From Rhizobium sp. Root1220 (lineage in GTDB: Bacteria; Pseudomonadota; Alphaproteobacteria; Rhizobiales; Rhizobiaceae): a stretch of 64,000 nt of DNA. The notes below the pieces were generated by a model, which worked only from the letters and a program-made list of their open reading frames with translations, was not told the DNA's origin and did not search any database. This document shows, piece by piece, positions 8,215 to 20,600 of this stretch. The translations under genes and the position numbers were made by a program. The stretch lies in assembly GCF_001426265.1 (NCBI RefSeq), contig NZ_LMDG01000023.1:335826-399825 (forward strand), in the 5' to 3' direction. Position 1 is the stretch's first letter, and each line of letters opens with the position of its first letter.

Positions 8215-10056
8215 ATGGCACCGACTTCACCCGCTCAGAATGGGAAGGCCTACAAGTACGTCGATCACTCATACGATGTGATCGTCGTCGGCGCCGGTGG
8301 CGCCGGTCTTCGCGCCACGCTCGGCATGGCGGAACAGGGTTTCCGCACGGCCTGCATCACCAAGGTATTCCCGACGCGCTCGCACACGGTTGCTGCCCAG
8401 GGCGGCATCGCCGCTTCGCTGCGCAACATGACGCCGGACAGCTGGCAGTGGCACCTCTACGACACCGTCAAGGGTTCCGACTGGCTCGGCGACGTCGACG
8501 CCATGCAGTACCTTACCATGGAAGCGCCGAAGGCGGTCTATGAGCTCGAGCATTACGGCGTTCCCTTTTCCCGTAACGAAGAGGGCAAGATCTACCAACG
8601 GCCGTTCGGCGGCCACATGCAGAACTACGGCGAAGGCCCGCCGGTACAGCGCACCTGCGCCGTTGCCGACCGTACCGGCCACGCCATCCTGCACACGCTT
8701 TACGGCCAGTCGCTGCGCAATAACGCCGAGTTCTTCATCGAGTACTTCGCGCTTGACCTGATCATGTCGGACGACGGCAGCCGTTGCACCGGCGTCGTTG
8801 CCTGGAACCTCGACGACGGCACGATCCATCGCTTCGCCGCCAAGATGGTGGTGCTGGCGACCGGCGGTTACGGCCGCGCCTATTTCTCGGCAACGTCTGC
8901 CCATACCTGCACCGGCGACGGTGGCGGCATGGTGGCACGCGCCGGCCTGCCTCTGCAGGACATGGAATTCGTGCAGTTCCACCCGACCGGCATCTACGGC
9001 TCCGGCTGTCTGATCACCGAAGGCGCGCGCGGCGAAGGCGGTTACCTCGTGAATTCCGAGGGCGAACGCTTCATGGAACGCTATGCGCCTTCGGCCAAGG
9101 ACCTTGCCTCGCGTGACGTCGTCTCGCGCTGCATGACCTTGGAAATCCGCGAAGGCCGCGGCGTCGGCAAGGCCAAGGACCACATCTTCCTGCATCTCGA
9201 CCATCTCGATCCGGCTGTGCTGCACGAGCGCCTACCGGGGATTTCCGAGAGCGCCAAGATTTTCGCCGGTGTCGATGTGACTCGCGAGCCGATCCCGGTC
9301 TTGCCGACCGTCCACTACAACATGGGCGGCATTCCGACGAACTATTGGGGCGAAGTGCTGAATGCCGACAGCTCCAATCCGGAGCGGATCATTCCCGGCC
9401 TGATGGCGGTCGGCGAAGCCGGCTGCGCCTCGGTGCACGGCGCCAACCGCCTCGGCTCCAACTCGCTGATCGACCTCGTGGTGTTCGGCCGCGCCGCCGC
9501 GATCCGCGCCGGCGAAGTGATCGACCGCGCATCGCCGGTGCCGCATCTGAATGTTGCTGCCTGCGACAAGATCATGGACCGCTTCGATGGCCTGCGCCAC
9601 GCCAGCGGCGGTACGCCGACGGCGGTGCTCCGCGAAAAGATGCAGCGCGCCATGCAGGAAGATGCGGCCGTGTTCCGTACGCAGGAATCGCTGGAATCCG
9701 GCTGCAAGCGCATCTCCGCCATCTGGCAGGAAATGCGTGACATCAAGGTCACCGATCGCTCGATGATCTGGAATTCGGACCTCGTGGAAACACTCGAGCT
9801 GCAGAACCTGATGGCCAATGCCATCACCACGATCTACGGCGCCGAGGCCCGCAAGGAGAGCCGCGGTTCCCACGCACGAGAAGACTACACGGAAGGCGCC
9901 TTCGCCGGCCGCGACGACGTCAACTGGCGCAAGCATACGCTGGCGTGGGTCAACGACGCGGGCGACGTGAAACTCGACTACCGCCCGGTTCACACCGAGC
10001 TCATCGCAGAGGGTATCGATCCCCAGAAGATCGCGCCCAAGGCTCGTGTGTACTAA
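8215..10056 (+). CDS. sdhA: Succinate dehydrogenase flavoprotein subunit
   Basis: Catalytic subunit of complex II: oxidises succinate to fumarate and passes electrons to SdhB. The 613 residues are a normal length. The FAD Rossmann motif is [12 protein letters not shown] at 25-35, and the covalently flavinylated His is H57 in [20 protein letters not shown] and [16 protein letters not shown] lie in the substrate domain, and [10 protein letters not shown] near residue 410 binds FAD. The gene lies 7 bases after sdhD. Flavinylation normally needs SdhE, which is not in this window. Confidence 0.98.
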   Translation: MAPTSPAQNGKAYKYVDHSYDVIVVGAGGAGLRATLGMAEQGFRTACITKVFPTRSHTVAAQGGIAASLRNMTPDSWQWHLYDTVKGSDWLGDVDAMQYLTMEAPKAVYELEHYGVPFSRNEEGKIYQRPFGGHMQNYGEGPPVQRTCAVADRTGHAILHTLYGQSLRNNAEFFIEYFALDLIMSDDGSRCTGVVAWNLDDGTIHRFAAKMVVLATGGYGRAYFSATSAHTCTGDGGGMVARAGLPLQDMEFVQFHPTGIYGSGCLITEGARGEGGYLVNSEGERFMERYAPSAKDLASRDVVSRCMTLEIREGRGVGKAKDHIFLHLDHLDPAVLHERLPGISESAKIFAGVDVTREPIPVLPTVHYNMGGIPTNYWGEVLNADSSNPERIIPGLMAVGEAGCASVHGANRLGSNSLIDLVVFGRAAAIRAGEVIDRASPVPHLNVAACDKIMDRFDGLRHASGGTPTAVLREKMQRAMQEDAAVFRTQESLESGCKRISAIWQEMRDIKVTDRSMIWNSDLVETLELQNLMANAITTIYGAEARKESRGSHAREDYTEGAFAGRDDVNWRKHTLAWVNDAGDVKLDYRPVHTELIAEGIDPQKIAPKARVY

Positions 10057-10068
10057 GAGGAACTGGAC

Positions 10069-10848
10069 ATGGTAGAACTCGCTCTTCCCAAGAACTCCCA
10101 GATGCGTGAAGGCAAGGTGTGGCCGAAGCCGGCGGGCGCCAGGAACACCCGCGAATTCCGCGTCTACCGCTGGAGCCCGGACGATGGCCAGAACCCGTCT
10201 ATCGACACCTTCTATATCGATGTCGACGATTGTGGCCCGATGGTGCTCGACGGCTTGCTCTACATCAAGAACAAGATCGACCCGACGTTGACGCTGCGCC
10301 GTTCCTGTCGCGAGGGGATCTGTGGCTCCTGCGCGATGAACATCGACGGCACGAACACGCTGGCCTGCACCAAGGGCCTCGATGACATCAAGGGCACGGT
10401 GAAGATCTATCCGCTGCCGCATTTGCCGGTGGTCAAGGATCTGGTTCCCGACCTCAATAATTTCTACGCCCAGCATCGCTCGATTGAGCCGTGGCTGAAG
10501 ACCGTTTCCCCGGCGCCGGCCAAGGAGTGGAAGCAGAGTCATGAGGATCGCCAGAAGCTCGACGGGCTCTACGAGTGCATTCTGTGCGCCTGCTGCTCGA
10601 CGTCCTGTCCGAGCTATTGGTGGAACGGCGACCGCTACCTGGGTCCGGCCGTGCTGCTGCAGGCCTATCGCTGGCTGATCGACTCTAGAGACGAAGCGAC
10701 CGGCGAACGCCTCGACAACCTCGAGGATCCCTTCCGCCTCTATCGCTGCCACACGATCATGAACTGTGCGCAGACTTGCCCGAAGGGTCTGAACCCGGCC
10801 AAGGCGATTGCGGAGATCAAGAAGATGATGGTCGAGCGTCGGGTTTGA
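10069..10848 (+). CDS. sdhB: Succinate dehydrogenase iron-sulfur subunit
   Basis: Carries electrons from SdhA to the quinone site through three clusters. The 259-residue protein has the [2Fe-2S] motif [10 protein letters not shown] (C80, C85, C88, with C100 completing it), the [4Fe-4S] motif [12 protein letters not shown] from C170, and the [3Fe-4S] region [17 protein letters not shown] from C227. Last gene of the sdhCDAB operon, 12 bases after sdhA, with a hairpin terminator 15 bases past the stop. Confidence 0.98.
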   Translation: MVELALPKNSQMREGKVWPKPAGARNTREFRVYRWSPDDGQNPSIDTFYIDVDDCGPMVLDGLLYIKNKIDPTLTLRRSCREGICGSCAMNIDGTNTLACTKGLDDIKGTVKIYPLPHLPVVKDLVPDLNNFYAQHRSIEPWLKTVSPAPAKEWKQSHEDRQKLDGLYECILCACCSTSCPSYWWNGDRYLGPAVLLQAYRWLIDSRDEATGERLDNLEDPFRLYRCHTIMNCAQTCPKGLNPAKAIAEIKKMMVERRV

Positions 10849-10862
10849 TGGACTGAGATGCA

Positions 10863-10890
10863 GGGCCGCATTCGCGGTCCTTCATTTGTC
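10863..10890 (+). terminator. Terminator after sdhCDAB
   Basis: A 7-bp GC-rich stem (GGGCCGC with GCGGTCC, one G-U pair) and an ATTC loop at 10863-10880, followed by the T-rich TTCATTTGTC. It lies 14 bases after the sdhB stop, so it probably ends the operon. The T run is interrupted, so termination may be incomplete. Confidence 0.65.
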
Positions 10891-11065
10891 CTATCACACG
10901 CCTTGCATTGCCGTGGATTGTGCCAAATTTGCTCCGCGTTTGCCTGCTTACTCCCGCGATGACACAAATTCTCCTTGTGCCGGCTTGATTCAACACGGTC
11001 TTTCAAGATAATTCCGCCGTGATTGCGCGGCACCTTCAGGGCAATACTGAAAAATCGGGAGTATC

Positions 11066-11581
11066 ATGATGCAGTTCAGACATGTGGCGACAGGTCTCGC
11101 GGTTATTCTGTCGTTAGCTGGCTGCCAGCGCACCGCATACAACGATGCAAGTTACAGTTCCGCGCCGGCTCCATTGACGGCTCAGCCGGTTCCCTCCGTG
11201 CAGGGCGGGCAGCTGCCTCCGCCATCGGGTTCGTCGCAGTTTCCGGCCGCGCCGACGACGACCGCGCCGCTGGCAGGCGGCCAGCCGGGCGCGATGGCCG
11301 CGAACGCCATGGACGTCACCAAGGAATCGATGGTCGGCAGCTGGCGCGTTAACGGCTCCTGCGACATGTTCCTGACGCTGACCAACCTGGGCAGCGGATC
11401 GCGCGGCGGCACCCGCGGCTGTGTCGGTGAGTTGACGGCGATGGGCTCCTGGGAAGTCACGGGCAAGCAAGTCCTCCTGAAGGACCGCAGCGGCAACCAG
11501 ATAGGCAGCGTCTACAAGACCGCCGACAACAGCTTCAGCGGCCAGACGAATACCGGGCAGCCGATCACTCTCAGCCGTTAA
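11066..11581 (+). CDS. Inh/Omp19-family outer-membrane lipoprotein
   Basis: A 171-residue lipoprotein: the signal peptide ends in the lipobox LAGC (C20). A Pro/Ala/Gly-rich linker to about residue 90 follows, then a beta-barrel Inh-type domain with [26 protein letters not shown] and a final [14 protein letters not shown]. The Inh family contains protease inhibitors (AprI/Inh), and Brucella Omp19 is a lipoprotein of this group with protease-inhibitor activity. The two domain cysteines would form the usual disulfide. The gene stands between the sdh and zapE genes. The second codon is also ATG. Inhibitory function is inferred from family. Confidence 0.85.
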   Translation: MMQFRHVATGLAVILSLAGCQRTAYNDASYSSAPAPLTAQPVPSVQGGQLPPPSGSSQFPAAPTTTAPLAGGQPGAMAANAMDVTKESMVGSWRVNGSCDMFLTLTNLGSGSRGGTRGCVGELTAMGSWEVTGKQVLLKDRSGNQIGSVYKTADNSFSGQTNTGQPITLSR

Positions 11582-11619
11582 GTGATCCGGCCGCCGATCC
11601 TGCATAGGCGGACATCTTG

Positions 11620-12783
11620 ATGCAACCCATGCCAGACTACAACCTGAGCGTCAGCGAGCAATTGAAGTCGCTGACCGCCTCGGGAGCGCTTCAGCTCGAT
11701 TCAGCACAGATGCATGTGGCGAAGTGCCTGGATCGCGTTCTGGCGCAGCTCAAGCAAAAGCGCCCGGCTGCCAAGGGTAGTGCGCTGGGATGGCTGTTTG
11801 CAGCGAAGAAGAAGCCGTCGGACAGGGTCAAGGGTCTCTACATCCACGGTAGCGTCGGCCGCGGCAAGACCATGTTGATGGACATGTTTTTCACGATGGC
11901 GCCATGTGCCAGGAAACGGCGCGCGCATTTCCACGAGTTCATGACCGATGTGCACAATCGCATCGCCGCTCATCGGCTGAAGCTGAAGAACGGCGAGACC
12001 AAGCAATCGGATCCTATCCCGGTTGTGGCGGCGGCGCTCTTCAATGAAGCCGAGCTGCTTTGTTTCGATGAATTCTCGGTCACCGATATTGCCGATGCGA
12101 TGATCCTGTCGCGGCTCTTTGCCGACCTTTTCCGGCGTGGCTGCATCCTCGTTGCCACTTCCAATGTCGAGCCCGGCAATCTCTACAGGGATGGGCTCAA
12201 TCGCAGCCTTTTCCTGCCATTCCTGGATCTCCTGCACGAATACGTCGACATTGCCTCGCTCGAGTCGCCGACCGATTACCGCATGGAGAAGGTCGATAGC
12301 CTGCCGGTCTACCTGACGCCGCGGGATGAACGAACTGATATGGCCATGGATGCCTTGTGGACGCAGGCGCTGCATGGGCGAAGAGCGCAGTCGCTCGAGA
12401 TCGCGATGAAGGGCCGCGTCATTCACGTGCCCCTCGCGGTCGATCGAATCGCGCGCTTCTCCTTCGTCGATCTCTGTGAAAAACCGCTCGGCGCTGCCGA
12501 TTATCTGGCGATATGCGCGCGTTTCGATGCGGTCTTCCTAGATCACGTGCCGTTGCTTGGGCCGGATAAGCGTAACCAGACAAAGCGCTTCATCATCCTG
12601 ATCGATACGCTTTACGATCATGCGGTGCGGCTCTATGTTTCCGCCGCAGAAATGCCTGAGAATTTATTGACACAAGCGCGTGGTACGGAAGGCTTCGAAT
12701 TCGACCGTACGGTTTCGCGGCTGTTCGAGATGCGGAGTGCGGAATATCTTGCGCTGCACCAGGAAAGACGGGCTGCCGAGTAG
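11620..12783 (+). CDS. zapE: ZapE/AFG1-type AAA-like ATPase
   Basis: A 387-residue P-loop ATPase related to yeast Afg1 and E. coli ZapE, which is linked to cell division; Afg1 is linked to turnover of respiratory-complex subunits. Walker A is GSVGRGKT at 77-84, Walker B CFDEFSVTD at 148-156, followed by LFADLFRRGCILVATSN. DYLAICARFDAVFLDHVPLL near the C-terminus is also a family hallmark. I start at the ATG at 11620, with AGGCGG upstream; the preceding TTG is less likely. It sits between the sdh and mdh-suc clusters, a common arrangement in Rhizobiaceae. Confidence 0.92.
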   Translation: MQPMPDYNLSVSEQLKSLTASGALQLDSAQMHVAKCLDRVLAQLKQKRPAAKGSALGWLFAAKKKPSDRVKGLYIHGSVGRGKTMLMDMFFTMAPCARKRRAHFHEFMTDVHNRIAAHRLKLKNGETKQSDPIPVVAAALFNEAELLCFDEFSVTDIADAMILSRLFADLFRRGCILVATSNVEPGNLYRDGLNRSLFLPFLDLLHEYVDIASLESPTDYRMEKVDSLPVYLTPRDERTDMAMDALWTQALHGRRAQSLEIAMKGRVIHVPLAVDRIARFSFVDLCEKPLGAADYLAICARFDAVFLDHVPLLGPDKRNQTKRFIILIDTLYDHAVRLYVSAAEMPENLLTQARGTEGFEFDRTVSRLFEMRSAEYLALHQERRAAE

Positions 12784-12803
12784 CGCTACGGTGATTGTTT
12801 ATT

Positions 12804-12835
12804 TTACGTTTACGTAAGAGTTTAATGATCTAAAC
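12804..12835. promoter_or_regulatory. Palindromes in the mdh promoter region
   Basis: In the 180-base gap before mdh the sequence turns AT-rich and contains a perfect 14-base palindrome TTACGTTTACGTAA at 12804-12817. A second dyad follows at 12820-12835 (GTTTA, six bases, TAAAC). Their place about 130-160 bases upstream of the first gene of the mdh-suc cluster suits an operator or upstream activator site. I cannot assign a regulator. Confidence 0.35.
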
Positions 12836-12861
12836 GATTGAAATTACTTCACCAAAAATAA

Positions 12862-13926
<1,065 letters not shown>

Positions 13927-13966
13927 GCCTGACGGCCGCTGACGCAATCCAAACAGGAATAGATCC

Positions 13967-15160
<1,194 letters not shown>

Positions 15161-15175
15161 TTTGAGGACCTGATA

Positions 15176-16078
15176 ATGTCTATTCTCGTCAACAAGAATA
15201 CCAAGGTCCTCGTTCAGGGCCTGACCGGCAAGACCGGCACGTTCCACACCGAACAGGCGCTTGCCTATTACGGCACGCAGATGGTCGGCGGTATCCACCC
15301 GAAGAAGGGTGGCGAAACGTGGACCGGCTCGAAGGGCGAAAGCCTGCCGATCTTCGCAACGGTTGCCGAAGCCAAGGAACGCACGGGCGCCGACGCGTCG
15401 GTGATCTACGTTCCGCCGGCTGGTGCAGCTGACGCGATCATCGAGGCGATCGATGCCGAGATCGGCCTGATCACCTGCATCACCGAAGGCATCCCTGTCA
15501 TGGACATGGTTCGCGTCAAGGCTCGCCTCGACCGCTCCAAGTCGCGCCTGCTCGGCCCGAACTGCCCAGGCGTCCTGACGCCGGAAGAATGCAAGATCGG
15601 CATCATGCCGGGCTCGATCTTCCGCAAGGGTTCGGTCGGTATCGTCTCGCGATCCGGCACGCTGACCTACGAAGCCGTGTTCCAGACGTCGAACGAAGGC
15701 CTCGGCCAGACGACGGCTGTCGGCATCGGCGGCGACCCTGTGAAGGGCACCGAGTTCATCGACATGCTGGAAATGTTCCTCGCTGACGACGCCACCAAGT
15801 CGATCATCATGATCGGCGAAATCGGCGGTTCGGCTGAAGAAGATGCAGCACAGTTCCTGATCGACGAAGCCAAGAAGGGCCGCAAGAAGCCGATGGCAGG
15901 CTTCATCGCCGGTCGTACGGCTCCGAAGGGCCGCACGATGGGCCACGCCGGTGCTGTTGTTTCCGGCGGCAAGGGCGATGCGGAATCGAAGATCGCGGCC
16001 ATGGAAGCGGCCGGCATCAAGGTGTCGCCTTCGCCTGCTCGCCTCGGCACCACGCTGGTTGAAGTCCTCAAGGGCTGA
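15176..16078 (+). CDS. sucD: Succinyl-CoA synthetase subunit alpha
   Basis: CoA-binding and phosphohistidine-carrying subunit. The 300 residues include [23 protein letters not shown] CoA-site sequence near residues 15-34, [21 protein letters not shown] and the active-site His H257 in [12 protein letters not shown]. It forms the enzyme with SucC immediately upstream. A strong 12-bp hairpin lies 15 bases past its stop. Confidence 0.98.
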   Translation: MSILVNKNTKVLVQGLTGKTGTFHTEQALAYYGTQMVGGIHPKKGGETWTGSKGESLPIFATVAEAKERTGADASVIYVPPAGAADAIIEAIDAEIGLITCITEGIPVMDMVRVKARLDRSKSRLLGPNCPGVLTPEECKIGIMPGSIFRKGSVGIVSRSGTLTYEAVFQTSNEGLGQTTAVGIGGDPVKGTEFIDMLEMFLADDATKSIIMIGEIGGSAEEDAAQFLIDEAKKGRKKPMAGFIAGRTAPKGRTMGHAGAVVSGGKGDAESKIAAMEAAGIKVSPSPARLGTTLVEVLKG

Positions 16079-16093
16079 ACCAATCTATAAGAC

Positions 16094-16126
16094 CCGGGCA
16101 GCACGCATTCGTGTCGTGCTGCCCGG
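16094..16126 (+). terminator. Strong intercistronic hairpin between sucD and sucA
   Basis: Perfect 12-bp inverted repeat: CCGGGCAGCACG at 16094-16105 and CGTGCTGCCCGG at 16115-16126, with a 9-base loop. There is no T run after it (ATTAGACC follows), so it does not look like a standard intrinsic terminator. It may act as a partial terminator, an RNase barrier protecting the sucCD message, or a processing site. That function is inference. Confidence 0.6.
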
Positions 16127-16214
16127 ATTAGACCAAGACACGGAATGAGCCGCGGACAGGCGGCGAAGACAGATGCGGCAGCCGGTCGGGAGAGATCGGC
16201 GAAAACACTAAGTC

Positions 16215-16245
16215 AGGAGGCGGGCGGAAGCGTCCGCGTGTAACC
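16215..16245 (+). promoter_or_regulatory. sucA: Ribosome-binding region of sucA with an interposed hairpin
   Basis: A perfect AGGAGG lies at 16215-16220, 25 bases before the sucA ATG, too far for normal use. Between them is a small GC stem (GCGGA at 16224-16228, TCCGC at 16233-16237, loop AGCG). Folding it away would leave 11 bases between the Shine-Dalgarno sequence and the ATG. No closer ribosome-binding site is visible. Confidence 0.4.
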
Positions 16246-19230
16246 ATGGCACGGCAAGAAGCCAACGAGCAGTTTCAGGTCACCTCGTTCCTGGATGGCG
16301 CCAATGCTACTTATATCGAGCAGCTCTATGCGCGCTACGAAGACGATCCAGCCTCGGTCAACGAGGAGTGGCGAGCGTTTTTCAAGGCGCTGGAAGACAA
16401 TCCTGATGACGTAAAGCGGGCCGCCAAGGGCGCGTCCTGGCGAAAGAGAAACTGGCCGCTGCAGGCCAGCGGCGACCTCGTCTCGGCGCTGGACGGCGAC
16501 TGGGGCATCATCGAGAAGGTGGTCGAGACCAAGGTCAAGGCCAAGGCGGAAGCATCAGGCAAGCAGGCCGACGGTGCCGACATCCTGCAGGCGACGCGCG
16601 ACAGCGTTCGCGCCATCATGATGATTCGCGCCTACCGGATGCGCGGCCACCTGCACGCCAAGCTGGATCCGCTAGGCATTGCTGCTCCGGTGGATGATTA
16701 CCACGAGCTGGCGCCCGAGAATTACGGCTTCACCGCCGCTGACAACGACCGCAAGATCTTCATCGACAACGTTCTCGGCCTGGAATACGCGACCATCCCG
16801 GAGATGATCGAGATCCTCGAGCGCACCTATTGCTCGACGCTCGGCGTCGAGTTCATGCACATTTCCAACCCTGAGGAAAAGGCCTGGATCCAGGAACGGA
16901 TCGAAGGCCCGGACAAGGGCGTTGCCTTCACCAACGAAGGCAAGAAGGCGATCCTTGCCAAGATCATCGAAGCCGAGGGCTACGAGCAGTTCCTCGACGT
17001 CAAGTTCAAGGGCACCAAGCGCTTCGGCCTCGACGGCGGTGAATCACTGATCCCGGCGCTGGAACAGATCCTCAAGCGCGGCGGTAGTCTCGGCCTGAAG
17101 GAAGCGGTGTTCGGCATGGCCCACCGCGGCCGCCTGAACGTGCTCTCCCAGGTCATGGGCAAGCCGCACCGCGCCATCTTCCACGAGTTCAAGGGCGGCT
17201 CCTACGCGCCTGACGAAGTCGAAGGCTCGGGCGACGTGAAGTACCACCTCGGCGCTTCTTCCGACCGCGAATTCGACGGCAACAAGATTCACGTGTCGCT
17301 GACGGCCAATCCGTCGCACCTCGAGATTGTCGACCCCGTGGTCATGGGCAAGGCGCGCGCCAAGCAGGACATGGGCGCCACCGTCTGGGAAGGCGATACC
17401 ATTCCGCTTTCCGAGCGCTCCAAGGTGCTGCCGCTGCTGATCCACGGCGACGCGGCTTTTGCCGGCCAGGGCGTCATTGCCGAAATCCTCGGGCTCTCCG
17501 GTCTTCGCGGTCACCGCGTTGCGGGCACGATGCACGTCATCATCAACAACCAGATCGGCTTCACCACCAATCCGGCCTTCTCGCGCTCGTCGCCCTATCC
17601 GTCCGACGTCGCCAAGATGATCGAGGCACCGATCCTGCACGTCAACGGCGACGATCCGGAAGCGGTCGTCTACGCGGCCAAGATCGCCATGGAATTTCGC
17701 ATGAAATTCCACAAGCCTGTCGTCCTCGACCTGTTCTGCTATCGCCGCTACGGCCACAATGAAGGCGACGAACCATCCTTCACCCAGCCGAAGATGTACA
17801 AGGTCATCCGCAGCCACAAGAGCGTGCTGCAGCTCTACGGGGAACGGCTCGTTTCCGAGGGTGTGCTGACCGACGGCGAAGTCGAGAAGATGAAGGCTGA
17901 CTGGCGCGCTCATCTGGAACAGGAGTTCGAGGCCGGCCAACACTACAAGCCGAACAAGGCCGACTGGCTGGACGGCGAATGGTCCGGCCTGCGCACGGCT
18001 GACAATGCCGACGAGCAGCGTCGCGGCAAGACCGCCGTCCCGATGAAGCAGCTGAAGGAAATCGGCCGCAAGCTTTCGGAAATTCCGCAAGGCTTCCATG
18101 CGCACCGCACCATCCAGCGCTTCATGGAAAACCGCTCGAACATGATTTCGACGGGCGAAGGCATCGACTGGGCGACGGCGGAAGCGCTGGCGTTCGGCGG
18201 GCTTGTGACGGAAGGCCACAAGATTCGTCTGTCGGGTCAGGATTGCGAACGCGGCACGTTCTCGCAGCGCCACTCGGTGCTCTACGATCAGGAAACGGAA
18301 GAGCGCTACATCCCGCTCGCCAACCTCTCGCCAACCCAGGCACGCTACGAAGTCATCAACTCGATGCTTTCGGAAGAGGCGGTGCTCGGCTTCGAGTATG
18401 GCTATTCGCTGGCCCGCCCGAACGCGCTGACGCTCTGGGAAGCCCAGTTCGGCGACTTCGCCAACGGTGCGCAGGTCGTGTTCGACCAGTTCATCTCGTC
18501 GGGCGAGCGCAAGTGGCTGCGGATGTCCGGTCTCGTCTGCCTGCTGCCGCACGGCTACGAAGGCCAGGGTCCGGAACACTCTTCGGCTCGCTTGGAACGC
18601 TTCCTGCAGCTCTGCGCTGAAGACAACATGCAGGTCGCCAACGTCACGACGCCGGCGAACTACTTCCATATCCTGCGCCGCCAGGTTAAGCGCGACTTCC
18701 GCAAGCCGCTGGTGCTGATGACGCCCAAGTCGCTGCTGCGCCACAAGCGCGCGGTGTCGGGTCTGGCGGAAATGGCCGGCGAATCTTCCTTCCACCGTCT
18801 GCTCTGGGACGATGCCGAGGTGATCAAGGACGGTCCGATCAAGCTGCAGAAGGACAACAAGATCCGCCGCGTCGTCATGTGCTCCGGCAAGGTCTACTTC
18901 GATCTTCTGGAGGAGCGTGAAAAGCGAGGCATCGACGATGTCTACCTGCTACGCGTCGAGCAGCTCTATCCGTTCCCGGCCAAAGCGCTCATCAACGAGC
19001 TCAGCCGCTTCCGCAATGCGGAAATGGTCTGGTGCCAGGAAGAGCCGAAGAACATGGGTGCATGGTCGTTCATCGACCCGTACCTGGAATGGGTGCTCGC
19101 TCACATAGACGCCAAGTACCAGCGCGTCCGCTACACCGGACGTCCGGCAGCCGCTTCGCCGGCAACCGGTCTGATGTCGAAGCATCTGGCACAGCTTGCC
19201 GCATTCCTGGAGGATGCGCTCGGCGGCTAA
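16246..19230 (+). CDS. sucA: 2-oxoglutarate dehydrogenase E1 component
   Basis: Thiamine-diphosphate-dependent decarboxylase of the 2-oxoglutarate dehydrogenase complex. The 994-residue protein has an N-terminal E2-binding region (FLDGANATYIEQLYARYEDD), GMAHRGRLNVLSQVMGK, the HGDAAFAGQGV pyrophosphate region, and GHRVAGTMHVIINNQIGFTT. C-terminal transketolase motifs RYGHNEGDEPSFTQP and HGYEGQGPEHSSARLERFLQL follow. All major family blocks are intact. It lies between sucD and sucB; both flanking gaps contain hairpins, suggesting that the steps from sucCD to sucA and sucA to sucB are tuned at RNA level. Confidence 0.98.
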   Translation: MARQEANEQFQVTSFLDGANATYIEQLYARYEDDPASVNEEWRAFFKALEDNPDDVKRAAKGASWRKRNWPLQASGDLVSALDGDWGIIEKVVETKVKAKAEASGKQADGADILQATRDSVRAIMMIRAYRMRGHLHAKLDPLGIAAPVDDYHELAPENYGFTAADNDRKIFIDNVLGLEYATIPEMIEILERTYCSTLGVEFMHISNPEEKAWIQERIEGPDKGVAFTNEGKKAILAKIIEAEGYEQFLDVKFKGTKRFGLDGGESLIPALEQILKRGGSLGLKEAVFGMAHRGRLNVLSQVMGKPHRAIFHEFKGGSYAPDEVEGSGDVKYHLGASSDREFDGNKIHVSLTANPSHLEIVDPVVMGKARAKQDMGATVWEGDTIPLSERSKVLPLLIHGDAAFAGQGVIAEILGLSGLRGHRVAGTMHVIINNQIGFTTNPAFSRSSPYPSDVAKMIEAPILHVNGDDPEAVVYAAKIAMEFRMKFHKPVVLDLFCYRRYGHNEGDEPSFTQPKMYKVIRSHKSVLQLYGERLVSEGVLTDGEVEKMKADWRAHLEQEFEAGQHYKPNKADWLDGEWSGLRTADNADEQRRGKTAVPMKQLKEIGRKLSEIPQGFHAHRTIQRFMENRSNMISTGEGIDWATAEALAFGGLVTEGHKIRLSGQDCERGTFSQRHSVLYDQETEERYIPLANLSPTQARYEVINSMLSEEAVLGFEYGYSLARPNALTLWEAQFGDFANGAQVVFDQFISSGERKWLRMSGLVCLLPHGYEGQGPEHSSARLERFLQLCAEDNMQVANVTTPANYFHILRRQVKRDFRKPLVLMTPKSLLRHKRAVSGLAEMAGESSFHRLLWDDAEVIKDGPIKLQKDNKIRRVVMCSGKVYFDLLEEREKRGIDDVYLLRVEQLYPFPAKALINELSRFRNAEMVWCQEEPKNMGAWSFIDPYLEWVLAHIDAKYQRVRYTGRPAAASPATGLMSKHLAQLAAFLEDALGG

Positions 19231-19241
19231 TGGAATGAGAT

Positions 19242-19269
19242 CGGAGAGGCGGCAATCGCTTCCTCTCCG
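19242..19269 (+). other. Hairpin between sucA and sucB
   Basis: Perfect 8-bp inverted repeat CGGAGAGG (19242-19249) and CCTCTCCG (19262-19269), loop of 12 bases, 11 bases after the sucA stop. What follows is TATTAATT, not a T run. It may be a weak terminator or message stabiliser. The 127-base sucA-sucB gap also leaves room for an additional promoter, which I cannot demonstrate. Confidence 0.5.
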
Positions 19270-19357
19270 TATTAATTCGCTGTTCGGCCACACTGCCGGA
19301 ACGCCGTCAAAAATCACACTGATCACAATTCACGGATCAAAATTCAGGATTTAAACA

Positions 19358-20590
19358 ATGGCCACAGAAATCCGCGTTCCAACTCTCGGTGAATCCGTCA
19401 GCGAGGCAACCGTCGGCACCTGGTTCAAGAAGGTCGGCGATGTCATCAAGGCCGACGAACCACTCGTCGAGCTTGAAACCGACAAGGTGACCATCGAAGT
19501 CCCGGCACCGGCTGCCGGCGTTCTTTCGGAGATCGTCGCCCAAGCCGGCGAAACCGTCGGTCTCGACGCGCTGCTGGGCCAGATCTCGGCCGGCACTGGT
19601 GCTGCTGCCGCTGCTCCGGCCAAGGCTGCGGAGCCAGCTGCTGCTGCCGCACCGGTCGCTGTCGCGGCTGCTGCGTCTTCCGCATCGGTCTCGTCGATGC
19701 CGCCGGCTCCGGCAGCATCCAAGATGCTTGCCGAGAACAATCTCTCCGCTGATCAGGTCGATGGCAGCGGCAAGCGCGGCCAGGTCCTGAAGGGCGACGT
19801 CATTGCCGCTGTCGCCAAGGGCCTGTCGGCTCCGGCTGCCACGCCAGCTGCGCCGGTTGCCCCGCGGGGTCCTTCGACCGTAGAGGATGCAGGCCGCGAA
19901 GAGCGGGTCAAGATGACGCGCCTTCGCCAGACGATCGCCAAGCGCCTGAAGGATGCTCAGAACACGGCTGCGATGCTCACCACCTACAATGAGGTGGACA
20001 TGAGCGCCGTCATGGCGTTGCGCGCCAAGTACAAGGACGTCTTTGAAAAGAAGCATGGCGTCAAGCTCGGCTTCATGGGCTTCTTCACCAAGGCCGTCAC
20101 CCACGCGCTGAAGGAACTGCCGGCCGTCAACGCCGAGATCGACGGCACGGACATCATCTACAAGAACTATTGTCACGTCGGCATGGCCGTCGGTACCGAC
20201 AAGGGCCTCGTCGTTCCGATCATCCGCGATGCCGACCAGATGTCGATCGCCGAGATCGAAAAAGACCTCGGCCGTCTTGCCAAGGCTGCCCGCGACGGAA
20301 CGCTGTCGATGGCCGACATGCAGGGCGGCACGTTCACCATCACCAATGGCGGCGTCTACGGCTCGCTGATGTCATCGCCGATCCTCAACGCACCGCAGTC
20401 GGGCATTCTCGGCATGCACAAGATCCAGGATCGTCCGGTTGTTGTCGGCGGCCAGATCGTCATTCGTCCGATGATGTACCTGGCGCTGTCTTACGATCAC
20501 CGGATCGTCGACGGCAAGGAAGCCGTAACCTTCCTCGTCCGCGTCAAGGAAAGCCTGGAAGACCCGGAACGCCTGGTGCTCGATCTCTAA
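19358..20590 (+). CDS. sucB: 2-oxoglutarate dehydrogenase E2 component (dihydrolipoyl succinyltransferase)
   Basis: Succinyl transfer to CoA and core of the complex. The 410 residues start with a lipoyl domain (lipoylated K43 in [17 protein letters not shown]). An Ala/Pro-rich linker, a peripheral-subunit-binding domain around [20 protein letters not shown], a second linker and the catalytic domain follow. The catalytic motif is SYDHRIVDG (H381, D385). Only one lipoyl domain is present, as usual for SucB. A hairpin terminator follows 10 bases after the stop, separating it from the following genes and lpdA. Confidence 0.98.
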   Translation: MATEIRVPTLGESVSEATVGTWFKKVGDVIKADEPLVELETDKVTIEVPAPAAGVLSEIVAQAGETVGLDALLGQISAGTGAAAAAPAKAAEPAAAAAPVAVAAAASSASVSSMPPAPAASKMLAENNLSADQVDGSGKRGQVLKGDVIAAVAKGLSAPAATPAAPVAPRGPSTVEDAGREERVKMTRLRQTIAKRLKDAQNTAAMLTTYNEVDMSAVMALRAKYKDVFEKKHGVKLGFMGFFTKAVTHALKELPAVNAEIDGTDIIYKNYCHVGMAVGTDKGLVVPIIRDADQMSIAEIEKDLGRLAKAARDGTLSMADMQGGTFTITNGGVYGSLMSSPILNAPQSGILGMHKIQDRPVVVGGQIVIRPMMYLALSYDHRIVDGKEAVTFLVRVKESLEDPERLVLDL

Positions 20591-20600
20591 GCAATCAACT

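Noticed and set aside
17044..18795. 583-codon open frame opposite sucA
   Set aside because: Shadow of sucA caused by codon bias; no ribosome-binding site or domain seen.
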